Shown: piece after piece, positions 1-12,000 of the stretch
How positions within the stretch are numbered: position 1 is the stretch's first letter
How the letters are laid out: each line of letters begins with the position of its first letter
Source of the DNA: Cranoglanis bouderius
Lineage: Eukaryota; Chordata; Actinopteri; Siluriformes; Cranoglanididae
Direction: 5' to 3'
Assembly (NCBI GenBank): GCA_023630585.1
Contig: CM042542.1
Span: 23,253,207-23,317,206, forward strand
DNA: 64,000 bases
The notes under the pieces: model-generated
The model's input: the letters and a program-made list of their open reading frames with translations, nothing else
The model's database searches: none
Told to the model about the DNA's origin: nothing
Program-made: the position numbers and the translations under genes

Positions 1-1456
1 TGGAGACGAAACAACGCACACAGCTGGAGTTGAAAGAGCGAACACGAAACAGCTGGAGTCGAAAGAGCGAACAAGAAACAGCTGGTGTCGAATGAGCGAA
101 CACGAAACAGCGGGAGACGAATCAACGCACACAAAACAGCTGGAGTTGAAAGAGCTAACACGAAACAGCTGAAGTCGAAAGATCGAACACGAAACAGCTG
201 GAGTCGAAAGTGCGGACACGACACAGCGGGAGTCGAAAGAGCGAACACGAAACAGCTGGAGTCAAAAGAGCCGACAAGACACAGCTGGAGTAGAAAGAGC
301 GAACACGACACAGTTGGAATCGAAACAGCGGACACGAAACAGCGGAAGACGAATCATCCCACACAAAAAAGCTGAGACAGAGCGGACACGACAAAGAGGC
401 AGTCGAAAGAACGAACACAAAACAGCTGGAGTCAAAAGTGCGAACACAAAACAGCTGGAGTTGAAAGAGCGAACACGAAACAGCTGGAGTCGAAAGAGCA
501 GACACGAAAAAGCTGGAGTCGAAAGAGCGAACACGAAACAGCTTGAGTCGAAAGAGCGGACACGAAACAGAAGGAGTGGAAAAGCGCACACAAAAAAGCT
601 AGAGTTGAAAGAGTGGACACGACACAGAGGCAGTCGAAAGAGCGAAAACGAAACAGCTGGAGTCGAAAGAGCGAACACGAAACAGCTGGAGTCGAAAGAG
701 CAATCAGGAAAAAGATGGAGTCGAATTTGCGGACACGACACAGCTGCAGTAGAAAGAGCGAACACGAAACAGCTGGAGTCGAAAGAGCGAACACGAAACA
801 GCTGGAGTCGAAAGAACGAACATGAAACAGCGAGAGACGAAAGGGCAGACACGAAAAAACTAGAGTCGAAAGAGCGGACACGACACAGGTGGAGTCGAAA
901 GAGAGAACACGAAACAGCTGGAGTCGAAAGAGCGCACACAAAACAGCTGGAGTTCAAAGAGCGAACACGAAACAGCTGGAGTCGAAATAGCACACACGAA
1001 ACAGCTGGATTTGAAAGAGAACACACAAAACAGAAGGAGCGGAAAAGCACACACAAAAAAGCGACAGTCGAAAGAGCGGACACGACAAAGAGGCAGTCGA
1101 AAGAACGAACACGAAACAGCTGGAGTCGAAAGAGCGAACACGAAACAGCTGGAGTCGAATGGGCGAACATGAAACAGCGGCAGACGAATCAACGCACACA
1201 AAACAGCTGGAGTTGAAAGACCGAACACGAAACAGCTGGAGTCGAAAGAGCAATCAGGAAAAAGCTGGAGTCGAATTTGCGGACACGACACAGCTGCAGT
1301 AGAAAGAGCGAACACGAAACAGCTGGAGTCGAAAGAGCGAACACGAAACAGCTGGAGTCGAAAGAACGAACATGAAACACCGGGAGACGAAAGAGCAGAC
1401 ACGAAAAAGCTGGAGTCGAAAGAGCGCACACAAAACAGCTGGAGTCGAAAGAGCGA
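1..1456 (-). repeat. Reverse-orientation block of the 29-bp array
   Basis: The same 29-bp unit runs here as its reverse complement (CAGCTGGAGTCGAAAGAGCG phase). It flips to the forward orientation at about 1455-1461, where the reverse unit is cut after GAGCGAA and a forward unit begins at GCTGTTTCGTG. Confidence 0.95.
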
Positions 1457-4400
1457 AAATGCTGTTTCGTGTTCGCTCTTTCGACTCCAGCTGTTTCGTG
1501 TTCGCTCTTTTGACTCCAGCTGTTTCGTGTCCGGTGTTTCGACTCCAGCTGTTTTGTGTGCGTTGATTCGTCTCCCTCTGTTTCGTGTTTGCTCTTTCGA
1601 CTACAGCTGTTTCTTGTCCGCTCTTTCGACTCCAGCTGTTTCGTGTTCGCTCTTTCAACTCCAGCTGTTTTGTGTGTGATGATTCGTCTTCCGCTGTTTC
1701 ATGTTCGCTCTTTCGACTCCAGCTGTTTCGTGATCGCTCTTTCGACTCCAGCTGTTTCGTTTTCGCTCTTTCGACTCCAGCTGATTTGAGTTCGCTCTTT
1801 CGACTCCAGCTGTTTCGTGTTCGCTCTTCCAACTCCAGCTGTTTTGTGTGTGATGATTCGTCTTATGCTGTTTCATGTTCGTTCTTTCGACTCCAGATGT
1901 TTCGTGATCGCTCTTTCGACTCCAGCTGTTTCGTTTTCGCTCTTTCGACTCCAGCTGATTTGTGTTCGCTCTTTCGACTCCAGCTGTTTCGTGTTAGCTC
2001 TTTCAACTCCACCTGTGTGCGTTTTTTCGTCTCCAGCTGTTTCCTGTTCGCTCTTTCGACTCCCGCTGTTTCGTGTTCGCTCTTTCCACTCCAGCTTTTT
2101 CGTGATCGCTCTTTCGACTCCAGCTGTTTCGTGTTCGCTCTTTCTACTCCAGCTGTTTCATGTTCGCTCTTTCAACTCCAGCTGTTTTGTGTGCGCTCTT
2201 TCGACTCCAGATGTTTCGTGTTCTCTCTTTCGACTCCAGCTGTGTCGTGTCCGCTCTTTCGACTCCATCTTTTTCGTGTCTGCTCTTTCGACTCCAGCTG
2301 TTTCGTGTGCGTTGTTTCGACTCCAGCTGTTTCGTGTGTGCTCTTTCGACTCTAGCTGTGTCGTGTGCGCTTTTCCGCTCCTCCTGTTTCGTGTGTTCTA
2401 TTTCGACTCCAGCTGTTTCGTGCTCGCTCTTTCTACTCCAGCTGTTTTGTGTGCGCTCTTTCGACTCCAGCTGTTTCGTGTTCGCTCTTTCTACTCCAGC
2501 TGTTTCGTGTTCGCTCTTTCGACTCCAGCTGTTTCGTGTTCGCTCTTTCGACTCCAGGTGTTTCATGTGCCCTCTTTCTACTCCAGCTGTTTCATGTGCG
2601 CTCTTTCGACAGTCTCTGTGTCGTGTTCGCTCTCTCGACTCCAGCTTTTTCGTGTTCGCTCTTTCGACTCCAGCTGTTTCGTGTTCGCTCTTTCGACTCC
2701 CGCTGTTTCTTGTTCGCTCTTTCGCCTCAGCTGTTTTGTGTTCGCTCTTTTGATTCCAGCTGTTTTGTGTGTGTTGATTCGTCTCCCGCTGTTTCGTGTT
2801 CGCTCTATCGACTCCAGCTGTTTCGTGTTCGCTCTTTCGACTCCAGCTGTTTAGTGTTCGTTCTTTCGACTGCCTCTTTGTCGTGTCCGCTCCGTATGAG
2901 CTATTTTGTGTGAGATGGTTCGTCTCCCGCTGTTTCGTGTCTGCTGTTTCGATTACAACTGTGTCGTGTTCGCTCTTTCTACTCCAGCTGTGTCTTGTCG
3001 GCTCTTTTGACTCCAGCTGTTTCGTGTTAGCTGTTTCGACTGCCTCTGTGTCGTGTTCGCTCTTTCGACTCCAGCTTTTTCGTGTTCGCTCTTTCAACTC
3101 CAGCTGTTTCGTGTTCGCTCTTTCGACTCCCGCTGTTTCTTGTTCGCTCTTTCGACTCCAGCTGTTTCGTGTCCGCTCTTTCAACTCCAGCTGTTTTGTG
3201 TTCGCTCTTTTGATTCCAGCTGTTTTGTGTGTGTTGATTCGTCTCCCGCTGTTTCGTGTTCGCTCTATCGACTCCAGCTGTTTCGTGTTCGCTCTTTCGA
3301 CTCCAGCTGTTTAGTGTTCGTTCTTTCGACTGCCTCTTTGTCGTGTCCGCTCCGTCTCAGCTATTTTGTGTGGGATGGTTCGTCTCCCGCTGTTTCGTGT
3401 CTGCTGTTTCGATTACAATTGTGTCGTGTTCGCTCTTTCTACTCCAGCTGTGTCTTGTCGGCTCTTTTGACTCCAGCTGTTTCGTGTTAGCTGTTTCGAC
3501 TGCCTCTGTGTCGTGTTCGCTCTTTCGACTCCAGCTGTTTCATGTTCGCTCTTTCAACTCCAGCTGTTTTGTGTGTGATGATTCGTCTTCCGCTGTTTCA
3601 TGTTCGCTCTTTCGACTCCAGCTGTTTCGTGTCCGCTCTTTCAACTCCAGCTGTTTTGTGTTCGCTCTTTTGATTCCAGCTGTTTTGTGTGTGTTGATTC
3701 GTCTCCCGCTGTTTCGTGTTCGCTCTATCGACTCCAGCTGTTTCGTGTGCGCTCTTTCTACTCCAGCTGTTTCATGTGCGCTCTTTCGACTGTCTCTGTG
3801 TCGTGTTCGCTCTCTCGACTCCAGCTTTTTCGTGTTCGCTCTTTCAACTCCAGCTGTTTCGTGTTCGCTCTTTCGACTCCCGCTGTTTCTTGTTCGCTCT
3901 TTCGACTCCAGCTGTTTCGTGTCCGCTCTTTCAACTCCAGCTGTTTTGTGTTCGCTCTTTTGATTCCAGCTGTTTTGTGTGTGTTGATTCGTCTCCCTCT
4001 GTTTCGTGTTCATTCTTTCGACTGCCTCTTTGTCGTGTCCGCTCTGTCTCAGCTATTTTGTTTGGGATGGTTCGTCTCCCGCTGTTTCGTGTCTGCTGTT
4101 TCGATTACAACTGTGTCGTGTTCGCTCTTTCTACTCCAGCTGTGTCTTGTCGGCTCTTTTGACTCCAGCTGTTTCGTGTTAGCTCTTTCGACTGCCTCTG
4201 TGTCGTGTTCGCTCTTTCGACTCCAGCTGTTTCGTGTTCGCTCTTTCGACTCCAGCTGTTTCGTGTTCGCTCTTTTGACTCCAGCTGTGTCGTGTCCAGT
4301 GTTTCGACTCCAGCTCGTTTGTGTGCGTTGATTCGTCTCCCTCTGTTTCGTGTTCGCTCTTTCGACTCCAGCTGTTTCTAGTCCGCTCTTTCGACTCCAG

Positions 4401-6060
4401 CTGTTTCGTGTTCGCTCTTTCAACTCCAGCTGTTTTGTGTGTGATGATTCGTCTTCCGCTGTTTCATGTTCGCTCTTTCGACTCCAGCTGTTTCGTAATC
4501 GCTCTTTCGACTCCAGCTGTTTCGTCTTCGCTCTTTCATCTCCAGCTGTGTGCGTTGTTTCGTCTCCAGCTGTTTCGTGTTCGCTCTTTCGACTCCCGCT
4601 GTTTCGTGTTCGCTCTGTCGATTCCAGGTGTTTCGTGTGCGCTCTTTCAACTCCAGCTGTTTCGTGTGCGCTCTTTCGACTCCAGCTGTTTCGTGTTCGC
4701 TCTTTCGACTCCAGCTTTTTCGTGTTCACTCTTTCAAGTCCAGCTGTTTTGTGTGCGTTGATTCGTCTCCCGATGTTTTGTGTTCGCTCTTTCGACTCCA
4801 ACTGTGTCGTGTTCGCTCTTTCGACTCTAGCTTTTTCGTGTTCGCTCTTTCGACTCTAGCTGTGTCATGTTCGCTCTTTCAACTCCAGCAATGTCGTGTC
4901 CGCTGTTTCGATTCCAACTGTGTCGTGTCTGCTCTTTCTACTCCAGCTGTTTCGTGTTCGCTCTTTCAACTCCAGCTGTTTTGTGTTCGCTCTTTTGACT
5001 CCAGCTGTTTTGTGTGCGTTGATTCGTCTCCCGCTGTTTCATGTTCGCTCATTCGACCCCAGGTGTTTCGTGTTCGCTCTATCGACTCCAGCTGTGTCGT
5101 GTCTGCTCTTTCGAATCCAGCTGTTTCGTGTTCGCTCTTTCGACTCCAGCTGTTTTGTGTTCGCTCTTTTGACTCCAGCTGTTTTGTGTGCGTTGATTCG
5201 TCTCCCGCTGTTTCATGTTCGCTCATTCGACCCCAGGTGTTTCATGTTCGCTCTATCGACTCCAGCTGTTTCGTGTTCGCTCTTTCGACTCCAGCTTTTT
5301 CTTGTTCGCTCTTTCGACTCTAGCTGTGTCATGTTCGCTCTTTTGACTCCAGCTGTTTTGTGTGCGTTGTTTCGTCTGCCGCTGTTTTTTGTGCGTTGTT
5401 TCGTCTCCCGCTGTTTTGTGTGCGTTGTTTCGTCTCCCGCAGTTTCGTGTTCGCTCTTTCGACTCCAGCTGTTTCGTGTTCGCTCTTTCGACTCCCTTTG
5501 TGTCGTGTTCGCTCTTTCGACTCCCGCTGTTTCGTGTTCGCTCTTTTGACTCCAGCTGTGTCGTGTTCGCTCTGTCGACTCTATCTGTGTCGTGTTCGCT
5601 CTTTCGACTCCAGCTTCTTTGTGTGCGTTGTTTCGTCTCCCGCTGTTTTGTGTCCGTTGTTTGGTCTCCCGCAGTTTCGTGTTCACTCTTTCGACTCCAG
5701 CTGTTTTGTGTTAGTTGTTTTGTCTCCCGCTGTTTCGTGTTCGCTCTTTCGACTCTAGCTTTTTCCTGTTCGCTCTTTCGACTCCAGCTGTTTCGTGGTC
5801 GCTCTTTCGACTCCAGCTGTTTCGTGGTCGGTCTTTCGACTCCAGCTGTTTCGTGGTCGCTCTTTCGACGCCAGCTTTTTCGTGATCGCTCTTTCGACTC
5901 CAGCTTTTTCGTGATCACTCTTTCGACTCCAGCTGTTTCGTGTTCGCTCTTTCTCCTCCAGCGGTTTCATGTTCGCTCTTTCAACACCAGCTGTTTTGTG
6001 TGCGCTCTTTCGACTCCAGATGTTTCGTGTTCTCTCTTTCGACTCCAGCTGTGTCGTGTC

Positions 6061-6135
6061 CGCTCTTTCGACTCCAGCTTTTTCGTGTTCACGAGTTGAA
6101 AGAGTGAACACGAAAAAGCTGGAGTCGAAAGAGCG
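6061..6135. repeat. Perfect inverted-repeat junction inside the array
   Basis: The forward array meets a reverse block here. The left arm (6061-6092) and right arm (6104-6135) are perfect reverse complements over 32 bp, separated by an 11-bp loop (6093-6103). The centre reads GTGTTCAC, loop, GTGAACAC. Confidence 0.93.
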
Positions 6136-6515
6136 AACATGACACAGCTGGAGTCCAATGAGCAAACACGAAACAGAAGGAGCGGACAAGCGGACACTAA
6201 AAAGCTAGAGTCGAAAGAGCGGACACGACAAAGAGGCAGTCCAAAGAGCGAACACGAAACAGCTGGAGTCGAATGGGCGAACATGAAACAGCGGGAGACC
6301 AATCAACGCACACAAAACAGCTGGAGTTGAAAGACCGAACACGAAACAGCTGGAGTCGAAAGAGCAATCAGGAAAAAGCTGGAGTCGAATTTGCGGACAT
6401 GACACAGCTGCAGTAGAAAAATCGAGCACGAAACAGCTGGAGTAGAAAGAGCAAACACAAAACAGCTGGAGTCGAAAGAGCGCACACAAAACAGCTGGAG
6501 TCGAAAGAGCGAAAA
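6104..6515 (-). repeat. Second reverse-orientation block of the array
   Basis: About 14 units in reverse orientation. The exit junction at 6511-6518 has the same sequence (GAGCGAAAATGCTGTTTCG) as the junction at 1451-1469. The surrounding units also match (compare about 1,225-1,560 with 6,330-6,620), so the junction was copied as part of a longer segment rather than formed twice. Confidence 0.92.
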
Positions 6516-9070
6516 TGCTGTTTCGTGTTCGCTCTTTCGACTCCAGCTGTTTCGTGTTCGCTCTTTTGACTCCAGCTGTGTCGTGTCCGGTGTTTCGACT
6601 CCAGCTGTTTTGTGTGCGTTGATTCGTCTCCCTCTGTTTCGTGTTCGCTCTTTCGAATACAGCTGTTTCTTGTCCGCTCTTTCGACTCCAGCTGTTTCGT
6701 GTTCGCTCTTTTGACTCCAGCTGTGTCGTGTCCGGTGTTTCGACTCCAGCTGTTTTGTGTGCGTTGATTCGTCTCCCTCTGTTTCATGTTCGCTCTTTCG
6801 ACTCCAGCTGTTTCGTGATCGCTCTTTCGACTCCAGCTGTTTCGTTTTCGCTCTTTCGACTCCAGCTGATTTGTGTTCGCTCTTTCGACTCCAGCTGTTT
6901 CGTGTTCGCTCTTTCAACTCCAGCTGTTTTGTGTGTGATGATTATTCTTACGCTGTTTCATGTTCGCTCTTTCGACTCCAGATGTTTCGTGATCGCTCTT
7001 TCGACTCCAGCTGTTTCTAGTCCCCTCTTTCGACTCCAGCTGTTTCGTGTTCGCTCTTTCAACTCCAGCTGTTTTGTGTGTGATGATTCGTCTTCCGCTG
7101 TTTCATGTTCGCTCTTTCGACTCCAGCTGTTTCGTGATCGCTCTTTCGACTCCAGCTGTTTCGTCTTCGCTCTTTCATCTCCAACTGTGTGCGTTGTTTC
7201 ATCTCCCGCTGTATCGTGTTCGCTCTTTCGACTCCCGCTGTTTCGTGTTCGCTCTGTCGATTCCAGCTGTTTCGTGTGCGCTCTTTCAACTCCAGCTGTT
7301 TCGTGTGCGCTCTTTCGACTCCAGCTGTTTCGTGTTTGCTCTTTCGACTCCAGCTTTTTCGTGTTCACTCTTTCAAGTCCAGCTGTTTTGTGTGCGTTGA
7401 TTCGTCTCCCGATGTTTTGTGTTCGCTCTTTCGACTCTAGCTGTGTCATGTTCGCTCTTTCATCTCCAGCTATGTCGTGTCCGCTGTTTCGATTCCAACT
7501 GTGTCGTGTCTGCTCTTTCTACTCCAGCTGTTTCGTGTTCGCTCTTTCAACTCCAGCTGTTTTGTGTTCGCTCTTTTGACTCCAGCTGTTTTGTGTGCGT
7601 TGATTCGTCTCCCGCTGTTTCATGTTCGCTCATTCGACCCCAGGTGTTTCGTGTTCGCTCTATCGACTCCAGCTGTGTCGTGTCTGCTCTTTCGACTCCA
7701 GCTGTTTCGTGTTCGCTCTTTCAACTCCAGCTGTTTTGTGTTCGCTCTTTTGACTCCAGCTGTTTTGTGTGCGTTGATTCGTCTCCCGCTGTTTCATGTT
7801 CGCTCATTCGACCCCAGGTGTTTCATGTTCACTCTATCGACTCCAGCTGTTTCGTGTTCGCTCTTTCGACTCCAGCTTTTTCTTGTTCGCTCTTTCGACT
7901 CTAGCTGTGTCGTGTTCGCTCTTTCGACTCCAGCTGTTTTGTGTGCGTTCTTTCGTCTGCCGCTGTTTTTTGTGCGTTGTTTCGTCTCCCGCTGTTTTGT
8001 GTGCGTTGTTTCGTCTCCCGCAGTTTCGTGTTCGCTTTTTCGACTCCAGCTGTTTCGTGTTCGCTCTTTCGACTCCCTTCGTGTCGTGTTCGCTCTTTCG
8101 ACTCCACCTTTTTTGTGTGCGTTGATTCATCTCGCACTGTTTCGTGTTAACTCTTTCGACTCCAGCTGTTTTCTGTGCGTTGATTCATCTCGCACTGTTT
8201 CGTGGGCGCTTTTTCGACTCCAGCTGTTTCGTGTCCGGTCTTTCGACTCCCGCTGTTTCGTGTTCGCTCTTTCGACTCCAGCTGTGTCGTGTTCGCTCTG
8301 TCGACTCTAGCTGTGTCGTGTTCGCTCTTTCGACTCCAGCTTTTTTGTGTGCATTGTTTGGTCTCCCGCAGTTTCGTGTTCACTCTTTCGACTCCAGCTG
8401 TTTTGTGTTAGTTGTTTTGTCTCCCACTGTTTCGTGTTCGCTCTTTCGACTCTAGCTTTTTCCTGTTCGCTCTTTCGACTCCAGCTGTTTCGTGGTCGCT
8501 CTTTCGACTCCAGCTGTGTCGTGGTCGCTCGTTCGACTCCAGCTGTTTCGTGGTCGCTCTTTCGACTCCAGCTGTGTCGTGTTCGCTCTTTCGACTCCAG
8601 CTGTTTTGTGTGCGTTGTTTCGTCTCCCGCTGTTTTGTGTGCATTGTTTTGTGTCCCGCTGTTTCGTGTTCACTCTTTCGACTCCAGCTGTGTTGTTTGC
8701 GTTGTTTCGTCTCCCGCTGTTTAGTGTGCTTTGTTTTGTCTCCCGCTGTTTCGTGTTCGCTCTTTTGACTCCAGCTGTTTTATGTGCGCTCTTTCGACTC
8801 CAGCTGTTTCGTATGCGCTCTTTCGACTCCAGCTGTTTCTTGTTCGCTCTTTCGACTCCAGCTGTGTCGTGTTTGCTCTTTCGACTCCAGCTGTGTCGTG
8901 TTCGCTCTTTCGAATCCAGCTGTGTCGTGGTCGCTCTTTCGACTCCCGATGTTTCGTGTTCGCTCTTTCGACTCCCGATGTGTCGTGTTCGCTCTTTCGA
9001 CTCCAGCTTTTTCTTGTTCGCTCTTTCGATTCCAGCTGTGTCGTGTTCGCTCTTTCGATTCCAGCTGTGT

Positions 9071-12000
9071 CGTGTTCGGTCTTTCGACTCCATCTGTTTA
9101 GTGTGCGTTGTTTCGTATCACGCTGTTTTGTGTGCGTTGTTTCGTCTCCCGCTGTTTAGTGTGCGTTGTTTTGTCTCCCGCTGTTTCGAGTTCGCTCTTT
9201 CGACTCCAGCTGTTTCGTGTTAGCTCTTTCAACTCCAGCTGTGTGCGTTGTTTCGTCTCCAGCTGTTTCGTGTTCGCTCTTTCGTCTCCCGCTGTTTCGT
9301 GGTCGCTCTTTCGACTCCCGCTGTTTCGTGTGCGCTCTTTCGACTCCAGCTGTTTCGTGTTCGCTCTTTCGACTTCCGCTGTGTCGTGTTCGCTCTTTCG
9401 ACTCTAGCTTTTTCGTGTGCGCTTTTCCGCTCATTCTGTTTCGTTTGTTCTATTTCGACTCCAGCTTTTTCCTGTTCGCTGTTTCGACTCCAGCGGTGCC
9501 GTGTCCGCTCTTTCGACAGCAGCTGTTTTTTGTGCGTTGTTTCGTCTGCCGCTGTTTTTTGTGCGTTGTTTCGTCTCCCGCTGTTTTGTGTTCACTCTTT
9601 CGACTCCATCTGTTTAGTTTGCGTTGTTTCGTCTCCCACAGTTTCGTGTTCGCTGTTTCGATTCCACCTGTCTCGTGTTCGCTCTTTCGACTCCAGCTGT
9701 TTCATCTTCGCTCTTTCGACTCCCGCTGTTTCCTGTTCGCTCTTTCGACTCCAGCTGTTTCGTGTTCGCTCTTTTGACTCCAGCTGTTTCGTGTGCGTTC
9801 TTTTGACTACAGCTGTTTCGTGTTCGTTCTTTCGACTGCCTCTTTGTCGTGTCCGCTCCGTCTCAGCTATTTTGTGTGGGATGGTTCGTCTCCCGCTGTT
9901 TCGTGTCTGCTGTTTCGATTACAACTGTGTCGTGTTCGCTCTTTCTACTCCAGCTGTGTCTTGTCGGCTCTTTTGACTCCAGCTGTTTCGTGTTAGCTCT
10001 TTCGACTGCCTCTGTGTCGTGTTCGCTCTTTCGACTCCAGCTGTTTCGTGTTCGCTCTTTCGACTCCAGCTGTTTCATGTTCGCTCTTTTGACTCCAGCT
10101 GTGTCGTGTCCAGTGTTTCGACTCCAGCTGTTTTGTGTGCGTTGATTCGTCTCCCTCTGTTTCGTGTTCGCTCTTTCGACTCCAGCTGTTTCTAGTCCGC
10201 TCTTTCGACTCCAGCTGTTTCGTGTTCGCTCTTTCAACTCCAGCTGTTTTGTGTGTGATGATTCGTCTTCCGCTGTTTCATGTTCGCTCTTTCGACTCCA
10301 GCTGTTTCGTGATCGCTCTTTCGACTCCAGCTGTTTCGTTTTCGCTCTTTCGACTCCAGCTGATTTGTGTTCGCTCTTTCGACTCCAGCTGTTTCGTGTT
10401 AGCTCTTTCAACTCCAGCTGTGTGCGTTGTTTCGTCTCCAGCTGTTTCGTGTTCGCTCTTTCGTCTCCCGCTGTTTCGTGGTCGCTCTTTCGACTCCCGC
10501 TGTTTCGTGTGCGCTCTTTCGACTCCAGCTGTTTCGTGTTCGCTCTTTCGACTTCCGCTGTGTCGTGTTCGCTCTTTCGACTCTAGCTTTTTCGTGTGCG
10601 CTTTTCCGCTCATTCTGTTTCGTTTGTTCTATTTCGACTCCAGCTTTTTCCTGTTCGCTGTTTCGACTCCAGCGGTGCCGTGTCCGCTCTTTCGACAGCA
10701 GCTGTTTTTTGTGCGTTGTTTCGTCTGCCGCTGTTTTTTGTGCGTTGTTTCGTCTCCCGCTGTTTTGTGTTCACTCTTTCGACTCCATCTGTTTAGTTTG
10801 CGTTGTTTCGTCTCCCACAGTTTCGTGTTCGCTGTTTCGATTCCACCTGTCTCGTGTTCGCTCTTTCGACTCCAGCTGTTTCATCTTCGCTCTTTCGACT
10901 CCCGCTGTTTCCTGTTCGCTCTTTCGACTCCAGCTGTTTCGTGTTCGCTCTTTTGACTCCCGCTGTTTAGTGTGCGTTGTTTTGTCTCCCGCTGTTTCGT
11001 GTTCGCTCTTTTGACTCCAGCTGTTTCGTGTGCGTTCTTTTGACTACAGCTGTTTCGTGTTCGTTCTTTCGACTGCCTCTTTGTCGTGTCCGCTCCGTCT
11101 CAGCTATTTTGTGTGGGATGGTTCGTCTCCCGCTGTTTCGTGTCTGCTGTTTCGATTACAACTGTGTCGTGTTCGCTCTTTCTACTCCAGCTGTGTCTTG
11201 TCGGCTCTTTTGACTCCAGCTGTTTCGTGTTAGCTCTTTCGACTGCCTCTGTGTCGTGTTCGCTCTTTCGACTCCAGCTGTTTCGTGTTCGCTCTTTCGA
11301 CTCCAGCTGTTTCATGTTCGCTCTTTTGACTCCAGCTGTGTCGTGTCCAGTGTTTCGACTCCAGCTGTTTTGTGTGCGTTGATTCGTCTCCCTCTGTTTC
11401 GTGTTCGCTCTTTCGACTCCAGCTGTTTCTAGTCCGCTCTTTCGACTCCAGCTGTTTCGTGTTCGCTCTTTCAACTCCAGCTGTTTTGTGTGTGATGATT
11501 CGTCTTCCGCTGTTTCATGTTCGCTCTTTCGACTCCAGCTGTTTCGTGATCGCTCTTTCGACTCCAGCTGTTTCGTTTTCGCTCTTTCGACTCCAGCTGA
11601 TTTGTGTTCGCTCTTTCGACTCCAGCTGTTTCGTGTTCGCTCTTTCATCTCCAGCTGTGTGCGTTGTTTCGTCTCCAGCTGTTTCGTGTTTGCTCTTTCG
11701 ACTCCCGCTGTTTCGTGTTCGCTCTGTCGATTCCACCTGTTTCGTGTGCGCTCTTTCGACTCCAGCTGTTTCGTGTGCGCTCTTTCGACTCCAGCTGTTT
11801 CGTGTTCGCTCTTTCGACTCCAGCTTTTTCGTGTTCACTCTTTCAAGTCCAGCTGTTTTGTGTGCGTTGATTCGTCTCCCGATGTTTTGTGTTCGCTCTT
11901 TCGACTCTAGCTTTTTCGTGTTCGCTTTTCCGCTCCTCCTGTTTCGTGTGTTCTATTTCGACTCCAGCTGTTTCGTGTGCGCTCTTTCGACTCCTGCTGT

